Origin: Gemmatimonadota bacterium | GTDB taxonomy: Bacteria > JBHIER01 > G020348925 | Assembly: GCA_020348925.1 (NCBI GenBank) | Contig: CP070758.1 | Location: 3,776,965 to 3,822,758, forward strand | Reading direction: 5' to 3' | DNA: 45,794 nucleotides | Part shown: positions 1 through 10,900 of the stretch, in pieces | Numbering within the stretch: position 1 is the stretch's first letter | Layout of the letters: every line of letters starts with the position of its first letter | Notes under the pieces: model-generated | Seen by the model: only the letters and a program-made list of their open reading frames with translations | What the model was told of the DNA's origin: nothing | Database searches by the model: none | Position numbers and translations under genes: made by a program

Positions 1-2030
1 TAGATATCACGTTGGACGGGACCACTTTTTATCCTTTATGCGGGCAGATGGGCGGAGTCAATGACGATCCTGAGATACCCCCGGTGGGTGGGTGGAGTCG
101 GGTTGTACTGGATCTCACACAATACGCGGGGAACACCGTTCGCATTCGATTTCGATTTCAATCCGACAACGAGCATACGCAACCCGGGTCTTACATCGAC
201 GACGTCCACGTCTATACCAAGGACGCAACCGGTTTCGTGCCGTCCTTTACAGGTGAGCCAAGGTGCGGACATGCTCCACTGGAGGTGTGTTTCACGGGCC
301 AATCATTACGGGACATCGAAACCTGGCGATGGGATTTTGAGAATGACGGGACGATCGACTCCTACGAACAAAACCCGATCTGGACGTACGGAGAGCCTGG
401 TACGTATACCGTGGGTTTAGAGGCTTTTGATGGCTCGGTTTCAGGAGTATCGAACCACGAAAACTACATTACTGTCTTCGACGGTGAAGCCGCCCTTCAC
501 TTTAACGGACACAGCGGTTACGTCCAGTGTCTACCGAATCCGAATATAAATCTGACAGATGGTGTGACGATAGAGACCTGGATAAAGCCACTGGGATGGG
601 ATCAATTTCAAAGAATCCATAATGGAACTCTTATCGACAAAGGTGTTCTCTCTCTCCGCTTCATACAAAAAAGTCTCATCATGAATGATTCGAGTCTCGT
701 ATTTCAGATCGTTCATGAGGATGGGAGGGTGAGCTACTCAAATACACCCCAGAATTCGATGCATCTTGAGGAATGGCAACATATTGCTGCCACATACAAA
801 AGCTCCGGTGGAGCCGAGGTCTTTATCAACGGCGAGAAGCAGCCGACCACCCGAAGAGTATATTCCTCCGGAAGTGTGGACGAGCATGAAATGATCATCG
901 GGAATTCCGCAAACTATGGTTCAGCTTTTCATGGTGTCATCGATGAAGTGCGGCTGTGGGATATTGCCCGCACCTCAGACGATATCCGATCCCATATGGA
1001 TTCATACCTGACCGGATATGAGCCCGGTTTGGTCGGCTACTGGCAGATGAATGAAGGGAGTGGAGGGACAATTGAAGACCGTTCCGGAAACGGTTGTAAC
1101 GGGACCCTCGTCAATGTCTCCTGGAATCAAGGTATTCACCTGAGTCCCGCCTCAGAGGATATTGACGAGGACGGGATATTCAACGATGATGACAACTGTC
1201 CTCTGGAGTTCAATCCTGAGCAGAGGGATACCGATGGTGATGGTGTCGGAGATACATGTGACAACTGTCCGGAAGATGAAAATCACGACCAGGCGGATGG
1301 AGACAGCGATGGCATGGGCGATGTGTGCGATACATGCCTGGACACCGACGGCGACGGATACGGCAATCCCGAATATCCGCTGAATGAGTGTGAGGAGGAC
1401 AATTGTCCGAACCTCTATAATCCTGAACAGGGCAGTATTGAAAGAGGTGATATCGATTGCCTGGGTGGGATCGATGTCTTGGATGTCCTCGCTGTCGTCA
1501 ACCACATCTTGGGCAATTCATTCCTGATCGGGCATCCTCTGGACCGGGCCGACTGCAATGGTGATGCGAGTGTGAATATTCTCGATGCTTTGGGGATTGT
1601 CAATGCGGTTCTGGGCATTGGGGAGTGTGGACCGTCGATTTCGCAGTTCAAAATTACCCCTGAAGTGCTCCACTTTTGCCAGTCTCTGGAATCCTACCTT
1701 TCGCCGGATGATTTTACGGAATTCATGGGATTGGTGAAAAACGAAGCCCAGATTCCGACACAGTTCCATCTCTCTCAGAACTATCCCAATCCCTTCAATC
1801 CAACTACGGATATTCGATATCAGATAGCGGATAGGAGACGTCCCATACACACTACCCTGAAAATTTATAACATTCTGGGGCAGGAGGTATCAACCCTGGT
1901 GGATGAGGTGAAGAAGCCCGGATACTATTCAGTAACCTGGGATGCATCGAATATGGCAAACGGCGTCTATTTCTATCGATTGATCGCAGGTAAGTACACG
2001 ACCACAAAGCGAATGGTATTGATGAAATAG
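1..2030 (+). CDS. Partial multidomain surface protein: PKD, LamG, thrombospondin-3 repeats, dockerin, T9SS sorting domain
   Basis: The frame is already open at base 3, so the N-terminus lies outside the window; about 675 residues are present. In order I see a jelly-roll/MAM-like end (to about residue 75, ending IDDVHVY), a PKD domain (80-158, with WRWDFENDG and the TYTVGLEA strand), a LamG/concanavalin-like domain (163-380, starting ALHFNG and ending DRSGNGCNGTL), calcium-binding thrombospondin type 3 repeats (383-476, several DxDxDGxGDxCD loops), a type I dockerin with two DCNGD-type calcium loops (480-543), and a C-terminal T9SS type A sorting domain (585-675, with YPNPFNP, YNILGQ and a basic end). 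The family is exported by Sec and passed across the outer membrane by T9SS. It is probably a cell-surface adhesin or the tail of a hydrolase; any catalytic domain would lie upstream. Confidence 0.88.
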   Translation, partial: DITLDGTTFYPLCGQMGGVNDDPEIPPVGGWSRVVLDLTQYAGNTVRIRFRFQSDNEHTQPGSYIDDVHVYTKDATGFVPSFTGEPRCGHAPLEVCFTGQSLRDIETWRWDFENDGTIDSYEQNPIWTYGEPGTYTVGLEAFDGSVSGVSNHENYITVFDGEAALHFNGHSGYVQCLPNPNINLTDGVTIETWIKPLGWDQFQRIHNGTLIDKGVLSLRFIQKSLIMNDSSLVFQIVHEDGRVSYSNTPQNSMHLEEWQHIAATYKSSGGAEVFINGEKQPTTRRVYSSGSVDEHEMIIGNSANYGSAFHGVIDEVRLWDIARTSDDIRSHMDSYLTGYEPGLVGYWQMNEGSGGTIEDRSGNGCNGTLVNVSWNQGIHLSPASEDIDEDGIFNDDDNCPLEFNPEQRDTDGDGVGDTCDNCPEDENHDQADGDSDGMGDVCDTCLDTDGDGYGNPEYPLNECEEDNCPNLYNPEQGSIERGDIDCLGGIDVLDVLAVVNHILGNSFLIGHPLDRADCNGDASVNILDALGIVNAVLGIGECGPSISQFKITPEVLHFCQSLESYLSPDDFTEFMGLVKNEAQIPTQFHLSQNYPNPFNPTTDIRYQIADRRRPIHTTLKIYNILGQEVSTLVDEVKKPGYYSVTWDASNMANGVYFYRLIAGKYTTTKRMVLMK

Positions 2031-2124
2031 TATCAAATACCTTCAAGTATAGAAACAGTAAAGAGAAGAACTGTATTCTCAAATATGGAATATCCCATGT
2101 ACCTTTGAAGAAAGGAGGATTCCA

Positions 2125-4530
2125 ATGATAAGCGGACGGCTCTTTGCTATGATAGCTATTTGTGTCATTATAATTCTCAGTACATCCGTGATGCTTCATG
2201 CAGAAAGCTTTTTAGACTATGCTGAAGGTGCGGCCGAATGGTTGATGAATGAGGCCAGAGTCGATGGAAACGGATACAAGTGGCCTGATGTCGCTGATGG
2301 TGGTTATCATTCTACAGACCTGTATTATGGTTCTCCTGGAATTGTCAAACTTTTCTCAAGGCTCTATGAGACAACCGGGAAGGAGCAATATCGCCATTAT
2401 GCAACAGGTGGTGCTCAATGGCTTATCGACGAAGCGGTGCCAGAGGGTGGTGGTTACAAATGGCCGATGATACAACGGCTCTCTTCGTATGGGATAGGAT
2501 TCTACACAGGAGTGACAGGGACTGGAGATGCCTTTGCCGATCTCTATGAGATCTTTTCGGATACACGGTATCTGAACCATGCCATGGGAGCGGCGGATTG
2601 GCTTTTACATGTGGCCGTCTTTGAAGGACCGGATATATGTAAATGGCCTTATACTCAAAACTCCGGATCGTATTATACTGACATAATTGGTGGTGTGGCA
2701 GGTGTTGGCCTCTTTTTATTGAGGATGTATGAGTTGGACGGAAACCAGAAATATCTGGAGTATGCAAGATACGGAGGTAATTGGCTGGTGAGTCAGGCTA
2801 TTCCTGACGGGAACGGATACAAGTGGAAAATGTCTACTGGTTCGCATAAGATCTTTACCGGCTTCTCACACGGTGCGGCAGGAATCGGGTATTTTTTAGC
2901 AGAGCTGTTCCGTGTTTCGGGTGACGATATTTATTTGGAATATGCGAAAGGTGCAGCCCAGTGGTTGATGGATGTAGCCATTGAAACAGAACATGAGTGT
3001 ACATGGTGGAGTGAAGAAAGCGAAAGGAGTGTGTTTTTTAGTACAGGATGGTGTCACGGTCCTGCCGGAACCTGCCTTATCTTTATGAAACTATATGCGA
3101 TTACGACCGAAGAGAGATACCTGGCATACGCCGAAAAAGGGGCGAACTGGTCGGTCAACGTTGCTATTCCTGATGGCGGTGGTTACAGGTGGCCATATAC
3201 GGTAGCGAGTGGCTTCTCCGATGTTACTTTTTGCCATGGGGTTACAGGAGTTGGGAAATTTCTTCTCGATTTTTACACTCTGACCCGTAATGAACACTGG
3301 CTGAAGTACGCCAAAGGGGCGGCATTCTGGCTTGGGAGTATTGCTGACACTTCTGCCGGTGGTTACCGCTGGGAAAGCTTTGATTTCTATAACACTGGAT
3401 ACTCCCTTGGCACAGCGGGAATAGGACTCTTTTTCCTGGACAATATGGAATACAACTGGCCCCCAATAATAAAACCAATAACAGAACAGGCGGACCAGTA
3501 TTACAACACCGCCCCGATACTCTCCACTTTCGGTTTCTACGATGACATGGGACTGGTTGATGGTTGGTATCAGATAGATTCGTATGAAGGCACATGGACA
3601 ATCCTCTTCTCCGATATCTCCGGGACGTCCTGGGACAAGGAAGATTGGTCCATCCCAGGATTTTCAGATCTTCCGGACGGCAGTCACACGATCTATTTCA
3701 AAGCCTCAGACGACTCAGGGGCTGTGGAGGGGGAGTCGGGTGAATGGAGCTGGCAGTTTTTCAAGGATACGACGCCACCGTCTGCTGGGACAATCTCCAT
3801 ACAGAACGGTGCGGATACAATCAACTCGCTGATGGTGAGCCTGGATGCCTTGACTGCATCCGATACATTGAGCGGTCTCTCTCAGATGCAATTCAGCAAC
3901 GACGGCAACAACTGGTCTTCACATGAAGAATATTCTCCAACGAGACCGGATTGGGACCTGTCGGCTTACGGCGGAAATCATTTCTCCGGAACGAAGAGAG
4001 TGTGCGTGAAATACAAAGACGTGGCCGGTAATTGGTCGGAGTCTTTTTCTGATGAAACAGTCTGTATTCTTCCTTTAGCTATAGTGACAGATTCACTGAC
4101 GAACGGTATCGTGGGAGTCCCGTACAATCAGACCCTCGAAGCGTGGGGCGGTTGGCATCCCTACCGCTGGAACCTGGAAGCCGGCTCTTTACCGCTGGGA
4201 CTCACTTTCGACACGACTGGTGTGATAGCAGGTGTACCGAATGCATCGGATACGATCTCTCTGACACTAAAGGTGACCGATTCAACCTCGGCCATATGTA
4301 CACAGGATCTCGAACTCACAATCACTGAGGGTTACAAAGGGGACATCAACGGTGACGGTCAGATCAACATTATTGACGTGGTTAGGCTCGTGAATTCCAT
4401 TCTCAACAACCGCGATCTCACACCCAACGAGCACTGGACTGCCGACTGCAATGGCGATGGGAGCGTGGACATTTTAGATGCTTTGGGTATTATCAATGTG
4501 ATACTGGGTGTGGGCGAGTGTGAACCATAA
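2125..4530 (+). CDS. Secreted LanC-like (alpha/alpha) toroid protein with Ig-like and dockerin domains
   Basis: 801 residues; the ATG follows an AAAGGAGGA ribosome site at 2111-2119. Residues 1-27 are a Sec signal peptide. Residues 30-440 hold seven repeats of about 60 residues, each starting like YAxGAAxWLxxxA and most followed by GxGYKWP, matching the seven-fold barrel of LanC lanthionine cyclases. GxxHG-type turns occur as SHGAAG (about 248), WCHGPAG (309) and FCHGVTG (369). C310 and C370-H371 correspond by eye to the LanC zinc ligands. Bacterial Ig-like domains follow (about 445-645), then a putative-Ig/cadherin-like module (655-740) and a C-terminal type I dockerin (742-801). There is no T9SS tail, unlike the preceding gene. 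Known LanC enzymes are cytoplasmic, so lanthionine chemistry is not claimed; a glycan-active or binding toroid is an alternative. Confidence 0.82.
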   Translation: MISGRLFAMIAICVIIILSTSVMLHAESFLDYAEGAAEWLMNEARVDGNGYKWPDVADGGYHSTDLYYGSPGIVKLFSRLYETTGKEQYRHYATGGAQWLIDEAVPEGGGYKWPMIQRLSSYGIGFYTGVTGTGDAFADLYEIFSDTRYLNHAMGAADWLLHVAVFEGPDICKWPYTQNSGSYYTDIIGGVAGVGLFLLRMYELDGNQKYLEYARYGGNWLVSQAIPDGNGYKWKMSTGSHKIFTGFSHGAAGIGYFLAELFRVSGDDIYLEYAKGAAQWLMDVAIETEHECTWWSEESERSVFFSTGWCHGPAGTCLIFMKLYAITTEERYLAYAEKGANWSVNVAIPDGGGYRWPYTVASGFSDVTFCHGVTGVGKFLLDFYTLTRNEHWLKYAKGAAFWLGSIADTSAGGYRWESFDFYNTGYSLGTAGIGLFFLDNMEYNWPPIIKPITEQADQYYNTAPILSTFGFYDDMGLVDGWYQIDSYEGTWTILFSDISGTSWDKEDWSIPGFSDLPDGSHTIYFKASDDSGAVEGESGEWSWQFFKDTTPPSAGTISIQNGADTINSLMVSLDALTASDTLSGLSQMQFSNDGNNWSSHEEYSPTRPDWDLSAYGGNHFSGTKRVCVKYKDVAGNWSESFSDETVCILPLAIVTDSLTNGIVGVPYNQTLEAWGGWHPYRWNLEAGSLPLGLTFDTTGVIAGVPNASDTISLTLKVTDSTSAICTQDLELTITEGYKGDINGDGQINIIDVVRLVNSILNNRDLTPNEHWTADCNGDGSVDILDALGIINVILGVGECEP

Positions 4531-4729
4531 ATATCCCGAACGGAATTCCGATCTCGTTTTATTCAAGATCTCTATTCGGCTTCTTTATATATTTAGCCCA
4601 GGATTCCATCGTCGTTCTCGACACTTACAGAGCTGAGAAAAGGAGCCTGTCACTACTTTCGATGGATAATAATAAATCTGTTTTTTTAACAGTGGGAATG
4701 ACAGTTGTGGATAAAGCAGGATCTATAAA

Positions 4730-7700
4730 TTATTTCTTCGACCGCACGGCCGAGAAGATGCCGACGGTGTGGACCTTGAGTTTATCTAAGAGAAGATAAA
4801 TTGAAGGCGTCACCAGGAGTGTCAGGACGGTGGATACCGCCAGGCCGCCCATGATGGCCCGGGCCATAGGGTAATACATGAGCCCGCCGAGCAGCTGGGC
4901 TTTTCCCCAGGCCATGGGTGCCAACCCCAGGATCGTTGTGGCGGCAGTCATAACAATCGGGCGAAAACGGTTCTCACCACCCCGGACGATAGCCTCCTCG
5001 CGGGGAACTCCCTTCCGCCGCAATTGATTGATATAATCCAGCAGCACGATGCCGTTGTTGACCACAATGCCGACCAGGACCAGGATGGCAATCCTGGCCA
5101 TAATCGTCAGGGGCGTATGTGTCAGAAAGAGGAACCAGACCACACCGACGAAAGCGAAGGGCAGGGCCGTCAGAATGGTCAGGGGGTGAACGAGGGATTC
5201 AAAGAGGGAGGCCATGAGCAGATAGATGAGGATGATGGCCATAATATAGTTCCACAACATCTGGCTCTGCTGCTCCTCCTCCCGCTCAAAGCGCTGGCCC
5301 AGGCTCCAGGAATATCCGGGAGGCATCTCCAGGGTCGCCATCTGCTGGAAGATCTCGCCCCGGAGTCGACCCAAATCGGTCGCCTGCAGGTTGGCGTACA
5401 CGGTCGTCGTCGTCCGGCGATCCTCCCGCCTGATGGTTCGAGGTCCCTTTCGCACGATGAGATCGGCCACGCTCTTTAAGGAGACGGGTTCTCCCGAAGT
5501 ACTGATAAGGTTTATTTTCTCCAGGCTCCGCACGTCCTTTCGATCCGAGGCCTGGAGCTGGAGGTTCATCTCGATCTCTCCCTCGACGTCTTTAAACCTC
5601 GACAGCCGGGTCCCCCGCAGCGTTCCGGAAACGGTCTGAGCCACTTGCTGAGCGGAGATACCGAAATTCTTGGCTCGCTCCCGGTCGACGACGATCTGGA
5701 TCTCCTCGTCACCGGCCTCGTCGTCGGTCTGCACATCGGCCAATCCCGGGATACGCTCCAACCGTCGTTCCACCTCCCTGGCAATACCGGACAGAACTTC
5801 GCTGTTATCCCCCTGAAGACGGACCGAGACGGTGATCTCGCCGCCTCCCGTCTGTTGCTGCCGACCCATGACAAGCCGGACCCCCGGCAGCTTGGGCAGT
5901 CCTGTCCGGATATCCTCCATGATTTCCGGCACTTCCCTGCTCCCCGCACGCCAGTCGATGAGTTTGACAGACGTCATGGCGTAATCGCGTTGATAGTAAC
6001 TGTAAACGGATTCTATCTCGAACCGCTCCTTGTCCTCCAGGAGAAATTCCTCGACACGATCCACCATGCGCTCCACAGTATTCAAGGTAAAATTCTCATC
6101 AATGAAGTATCGGATTCTGATATACCGCTGGGCACTCCGAACAACCTCATCCTTGCTCATGAATTTGTAGGGTCCGCCGCATGTGCCGGCCAGACAGATG
6201 AGGGCCAGAAAAAAGACGAGGAGAGCCCGTTTTGTCGACTGAACCGTCCATCCCAGGATTCGTACATATTTCTTCGTGACCTTTCGGATGAACTTCGATT
6301 TCTCCTTTATCTCCCCCTTGAGGAACCTGGAGGTGGTCAGGGGGATGAAGGTCATGGCGATAAAGAGGGAACACAGAAGGGTGAAGGAAATGGCCAGGGC
6401 AAAGTCCTTCAACCACACGGTCAGATCGTCCTTTCTGCCGAAGATAATGGGGACAAAGACGATGGTCGAAGTGAGGGTTGCAGCCAAGATGGCCGTGCCG
6501 ACCTCTTTCACGCCCAGCGTCGTTGCATCCTTCGCGGATTCACCCTGTTGCTTGTGTCTGAAGATAGATTCCGCCACAACCACGGAATTGTCGACAAGCA
6601 TCCCGACGCCCAGCATGAGTCCGGTCATGGACAGGACATTGAGGGTGACGTTGAAGATTTTGAGGAAGGTCAGGGCCGTAATGATCGAAAAAGGGATGGC
6701 CACAGCCACAATAAGCGTCGTGCGTACTTTTCTCAGGAAAAAGAAGAGAACAAATATGGCCAGGATCGCGCCGTAGATACCGGCCTTCTTCACCTCGTTG
6801 AGAGAATCGATGATCTCCTCCGACTGATCCAGGAAAAACCACAGGTTGATCCCCCTCATCTCCGGTTCGTTCCCGACGTCTTCGATAACGGTCCGGGCCT
6901 TGCGCGCTATCTCCACGGTATTTCGCCCGGACTCTTTGTAAATATCAAGACCGATGGCATAGTTGCGATTCAGATGACGGCCGTACGTCAGGGTCGGGGA
7001 AGCCAATTCCACATCGGCGATCTCCTTCAATTTAACGCCTCTCCCGGTCACAATAATATTTTCCACGTCATCAAGGCTTCCGTATTTACCGATAGCCCGG
7101 ACGGCGTACTTTTTCCCGCCGTCAATCACATCACCCACGGACAGAGAGAAATTGTTATTGCGCAGGGTGGTCAGGAGGCGGCCGACATCGACGTTGTAGG
7201 CCTTCAATTTGTCCACTTTAAGATCGATGAAAATCTCACTTTTTTCGACCCCGTAGAGATCGACCCGGGAGACGCCGTCCACCCGTTCCAGCCGGCGCTT
7301 GAGCAGGCGGTCCAGGGTATCATAGGCGTTGGACAGATCGCGCTCCGAGGAGATCCGCATCTGCAGCACGGGAATATCCGTGGCCGAGAATCGGTAGATG
7401 AAGACCCTGTCGATGTCGTCCGGCAGTTCGTTCATGACGCGGTCGATCTTCTCCCTGGCCTCCACACCCAGGATGTTCATCGATTTGCCGTAGTCGAAAA
7501 AGACGTTCACCTGGGAAAAGTCGTCCCCGGAGTAGGATTCTATGCGCCTGATACCGCTCATGGTGCCGATGGCCTCCTCGATGGGGACCGTGATGTTCTG
7601 CTCAACCTCGTTGGGCGTAGAGTTGGGGTAAGGGGTGTAGATGAACAAGCCCGGGAATTCGACATTGGGCAAGAACTCCAGGGGCAGGCGGGAGATAGAG

Positions 7701-7780
7701 ACCGCACCGATGACCACAAGGCTGACCAAGATCATGACCGTCGTGATGGGACGGCGTATGGTAAAATCGGGAATGTTCAT
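4730..7780 (-). CDS. RND efflux permease (AcrB-like)
   Basis: 1016 residues, the normal length for the AcrB/HAE1 family. These inner-membrane trimers use the proton gradient to export hydrophobic compounds through an adaptor and an outer-membrane channel. The start has the family hallmark IRRPITTVMILVSLVVIGAV, then LPLEFLPNVEFP and the porter domain. TM4 reads GMLVDNSVVVAES and TM10 reads GIVVNNGIVLLDY. By eye the first relay aspartate of AcrB (D407) is kept, D408 is replaced by Asn and the TM10 lysine by Asn, as in many permeases of this subgroup. The gene is last in a minus-strand operon (adaptor, long permease, this permease), 137 bases after its neighbour. An AGGA ribosome site precedes the ATG. 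Substrate is unknown and no TolC-type channel is encoded here. Confidence 0.92.
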   Translation of the reverse strand: MNIPDFTIRRPITTVMILVSLVVIGAVSISRLPLEFLPNVEFPGLFIYTPYPNSTPNEVEQNITVPIEEAIGTMSGIRRIESYSGDDFSQVNVFFDYGKSMNILGVEAREKIDRVMNELPDDIDRVFIYRFSATDIPVLQMRISSERDLSNAYDTLDRLLKRRLERVDGVSRVDLYGVEKSEIFIDLKVDKLKAYNVDVGRLLTTLRNNNFSLSVGDVIDGGKKYAVRAIGKYGSLDDVENIIVTGRGVKLKEIADVELASPTLTYGRHLNRNYAIGLDIYKESGRNTVEIARKARTVIEDVGNEPEMRGINLWFFLDQSEEIIDSLNEVKKAGIYGAILAIFVLFFFLRKVRTTLIVAVAIPFSIITALTFLKIFNVTLNVLSMTGLMLGVGMLVDNSVVVAESIFRHKQQGESAKDATTLGVKEVGTAILAATLTSTIVFVPIIFGRKDDLTVWLKDFALAISFTLLCSLFIAMTFIPLTTSRFLKGEIKEKSKFIRKVTKKYVRILGWTVQSTKRALLVFFLALICLAGTCGGPYKFMSKDEVVRSAQRYIRIRYFIDENFTLNTVERMVDRVEEFLLEDKERFEIESVYSYYQRDYAMTSVKLIDWRAGSREVPEIMEDIRTGLPKLPGVRLVMGRQQQTGGGEITVSVRLQGDNSEVLSGIAREVERRLERIPGLADVQTDDEAGDEEIQIVVDRERAKNFGISAQQVAQTVSGTLRGTRLSRFKDVEGEIEMNLQLQASDRKDVRSLEKINLISTSGEPVSLKSVADLIVRKGPRTIRREDRRTTTTVYANLQATDLGRLRGEIFQQMATLEMPPGYSWSLGQRFEREEEQQSQMLWNYIMAIILIYLLMASLFESLVHPLTILTALPFAFVGVVWFLFLTHTPLTIMARIAILVLVGIVVNNGIVLLDYINQLRRKGVPREEAIVRGGENRFRPIVMTAATTILGLAPMAWGKAQLLGGLMYYPMARAIMGGLAVSTVLTLLVTPSIYLLLDKLKVHTVGIFSAVRSKK

Positions 7781-7900
7781 TCACTAAATCCTAAATAAGA
7801 ATACCGAAATTCGAAAAACGTTTTGCTCCATTGTTAATTTTAGATTTCGGATGTGTGTCGGCACTCGAATTTCGTGATTCGATTTTTTTCTCATCTTCTC

Positions 7901-7933
7901 AGACTTCCGGAGTTTTCTAAACTTCTGAAGTCT
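7901..7933 (-). other. Imperfect 15-bp hairpin over the stop codon of the long RND gene
   Basis: Bases 7901-7915 and 7919-7933 form an inverted repeat with 13 of 15 positions paired and a 3-base loop. It contains the stop codon (complement of 7917-7919). On the transcribed minus strand it is followed by A-rich, not U-rich, sequence, so it does not look like an intrinsic terminator. An mRNA processing or stability element between the two permease genes is a possible role (inference). Confidence 0.5.
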
Positions 7934-10900
7934 TTTCCCCTTTCGAACTGGACTCCACAACAGGCACGAACTGCTTTCTGTCCATCACCGTGTAGAGGGT
8001 TGGGATAACAACCAGGGTCAGGATCGTCGAGGTGAGCATCCCGCCGATAACGGCGATGGCCATGGGTGACCTGATCTCGGCCCCCTCACCGAAGCCCAGG
8101 GCCATGGGCAAAAGGGCCAGGACTGTGGTGGCCGTCGTCATGAGAATGGGACGGAGACGCACGCGGCCCGCCTGGATGACAGCCTCGTACTTCTCGATAC
8201 CGCGACGCCGCAACCGGTTTATATAATCGATGAGGACGATGGCGTTGTTGACGACGATGCCGGCCAGCAAGATCACTCCGATGAGGACGACGACGCTGAT
8301 CGTTTGGCCGGTCAGGAGCAGTGCCGCGACGACACCGATGAGGGCCAACGGTAACGAGAACATAATGACGAAGGGATGGAGGAGCGATTCGAACTGAGAG
8401 GCCATCACGAGGTAGACCAGAAAAATGGCCAGGAGCAGGGCAAAGCGCAGTGAGGCAAACGACACCATCATTTCCTCATTCTGACCGGCCAGAGAGGCTG
8501 AAAAAGTTGGCGGCAGCGTCACCGATCGGATTCGTTCCCCGGCCTCGCGGGAGACACTGCCCAGGTCACGACCGACCACATTTGCGGTGACGAGGGCCGT
8601 CCGCTGCTGGCCCAGCCGATGGATCTGACTGGGACCGATATCGACCCGCACATCGGCCACGGAACTGAGGTTGACCGGCACCTCAGCCTCAGGATTGATG
8701 GTCAGGTTTCTGATCCGATCGATGGTCGCCCGGTTTCCCTCCGTTGCCCGCACCAGAATATCGATGCGGCGCTCTCCGATGGCAAACCGCGAGGGGATAT
8801 CTCCCTTGATCCGGTTTCTGACCAGCCGGGAAATCTCATAAATATCCAGCCCCAGAGCGGCGACCCGCTCCCGGTCAAAGACGATCTGAACCTCGGGATT
8901 GCCGGCTTCAAGGTTCGACTGGACATCGGTCAAGCCTTCAATTGTGCTCAAAGCGGCGACGACGCGGTCGGCGCTCTCTTTCAACCGCTCGATGTTAAAT
9001 CCCGTCACTTCCACCTCGATCGGTGTCTTAAAGGTGAAGTAGGTGGGCGACAGGAATTCCGCCTCAGCGTCCGGCACCCGGGTCAGCTCCCGGCGCATCA
9101 GCTCTTTTACATGAGCCTCCGCCTTCTTGTCGGTCGGATCCTTCATCACCACCTTCAGTTCACCATGATTTTCCCCCTCCATCTCTGTATCGGCCGTCAT
9201 CCTGTTGCCGGTGCCCACTATACTGTAAATTTTTTCCACGCGGGGATCATCCCTGACAGCCTGCTCAATGCGGTTGAGCAGGACGTCCGAGACGTCAATC
9301 GGCGTCCCCACGGGAAAATCGACGGCCAGGGTAAATTCACCCTGGGAGAACTGGGGGATGAGCTCCATGCCCAAAAAGGAGATCGCCAGAAGCGAGACGA
9401 CAAAGATGATGAGGGCCGACGCCAGCACCGCACCCTTATTGTTGAGAGCCCACCCGAGAAAGTGGGGATAGGCCTTGGCCAGGACCGGGAACCCTCTGTC
9501 AAACCAACTGAGCAAGATTTTGAGAACAAGCAGCAATCCGATGGCCAGGGGAACGGCCAGACCATAGGTTTGCGGTTTCAGCCCCTGTCCGGTCAGGGTG
9601 AAAAAAATGAGGAGTCCGGCGTAGGCCAGGAGAAACGCGCCCAGCCTCTTCCCCACCCACTTGCCAACGACGACCAGTGTATAAAAAAAGTTCGTGAACA
9701 GAAACACGATCAGGGAGAAAATCAGGGTGACGGCGAAACGAACGATGAAAAAGGGCGGCTTGAGAATGTTCCAGGGAATACGGATGATGGGAATGAACGC
9801 TCTCACCACCTGGCACCACAGAAATCGTACTGGAATGAGGATTGTTTTCCATGCGGTCAGCACCGAGAACTTTATCCGGGTTACCTTCTCCCTTTTCGCT
9901 CTCGTCGGAACGCGACAGATTGCTCTCACTTCACCGGGATACTGTTCCAGGAAGCGATGCTTTGCCTCCCATCTGTCCTCTCCGCTGCAGACGACGCCAT
10001 TCTCGCGGAGGGCCACGAACCTGCCGCCGTGTTGAGCGACCAGTTCACGCCAGTGCTTCCGAAACCATACTTTTTGACGGGTTTTCACGGTGTAGCGTTT
10101 CTCGGCCGTTTTCACCCAGTACAATTCCCTCACGAACCACCCCGGTATACTCATCAGAAAACGGAGGAGGAGATAAAACGGTAGAAGGAAGTAGAGGGGC
10201 CACCTATAGCTGTCAACATAGGTTTTGCCGGTCTGCCCCATCCAACGCAGGATCGAAGCATGATTCCACAACCACAGGCCGATGCCGCTGACGCCTTCCC
10301 ACGCCAGACGGAGGACATAGGTGATGAGAAATCGCAGAGCCCAGATGAAGGTCCGCAGCCACCTCAGTATGAGGCGTTTTTCGCGCCATGCGGATCGTGA
10401 ACCCCGGCGTGACACATGCGCCCGCGTTATTCTCTGCAACCAGACGGTCGTCGTCTTCTCCACAACAGCGCCCCCGCGGTGCTCCCGTGACGCGATCATG
10501 GGAATGAGTGTCAGGGCGATGATGAGAGAGACGATCAGCGAGAAGGTGATGGTCAGGGCCTGATCCCTGAAGAGCTGGCCGGCAACACCCTTGATAAAAA
10601 TGATCGGGAAGAAGACGCAGATGGTCGTCAGTGTCGAAGCGATGACGGCAGTACCTACCTCGCTGGCCCCTTTGTTGGCGGCTTCGAACAGACCGAACCC
10701 CTCCTTTCGGTATCTGTCAATACTTTCCAAAACCACGATGGAGTTATCCACGAGCATACCCACGCCCAGAGCGAGCCCCCCCAGGGACATGATGTTGAGT
10801 GTGACCTTGCCGAAATACATGGCCAGAAAGGTGGCGATGACCGAAGCCGGAATGGCAAAACCGATGATGGCCGTACTGCGCATGTTCTTCAGAAAAAAGA

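Noticed and set aside
5645-7798. A 717-codon plus-strand open frame opposite the RND permease
   Set aside because: It lies antisense to a clearly conserved gene, has Asp/His/Gly-rich low-complexity composition typical of shadow frames, and has no ribosome site or domain.
8619-10184. A 521-codon plus-strand open frame opposite the long RND permease
   Set aside because: It is a shadow of the real minus-strand gene, with no recognisable protein features.
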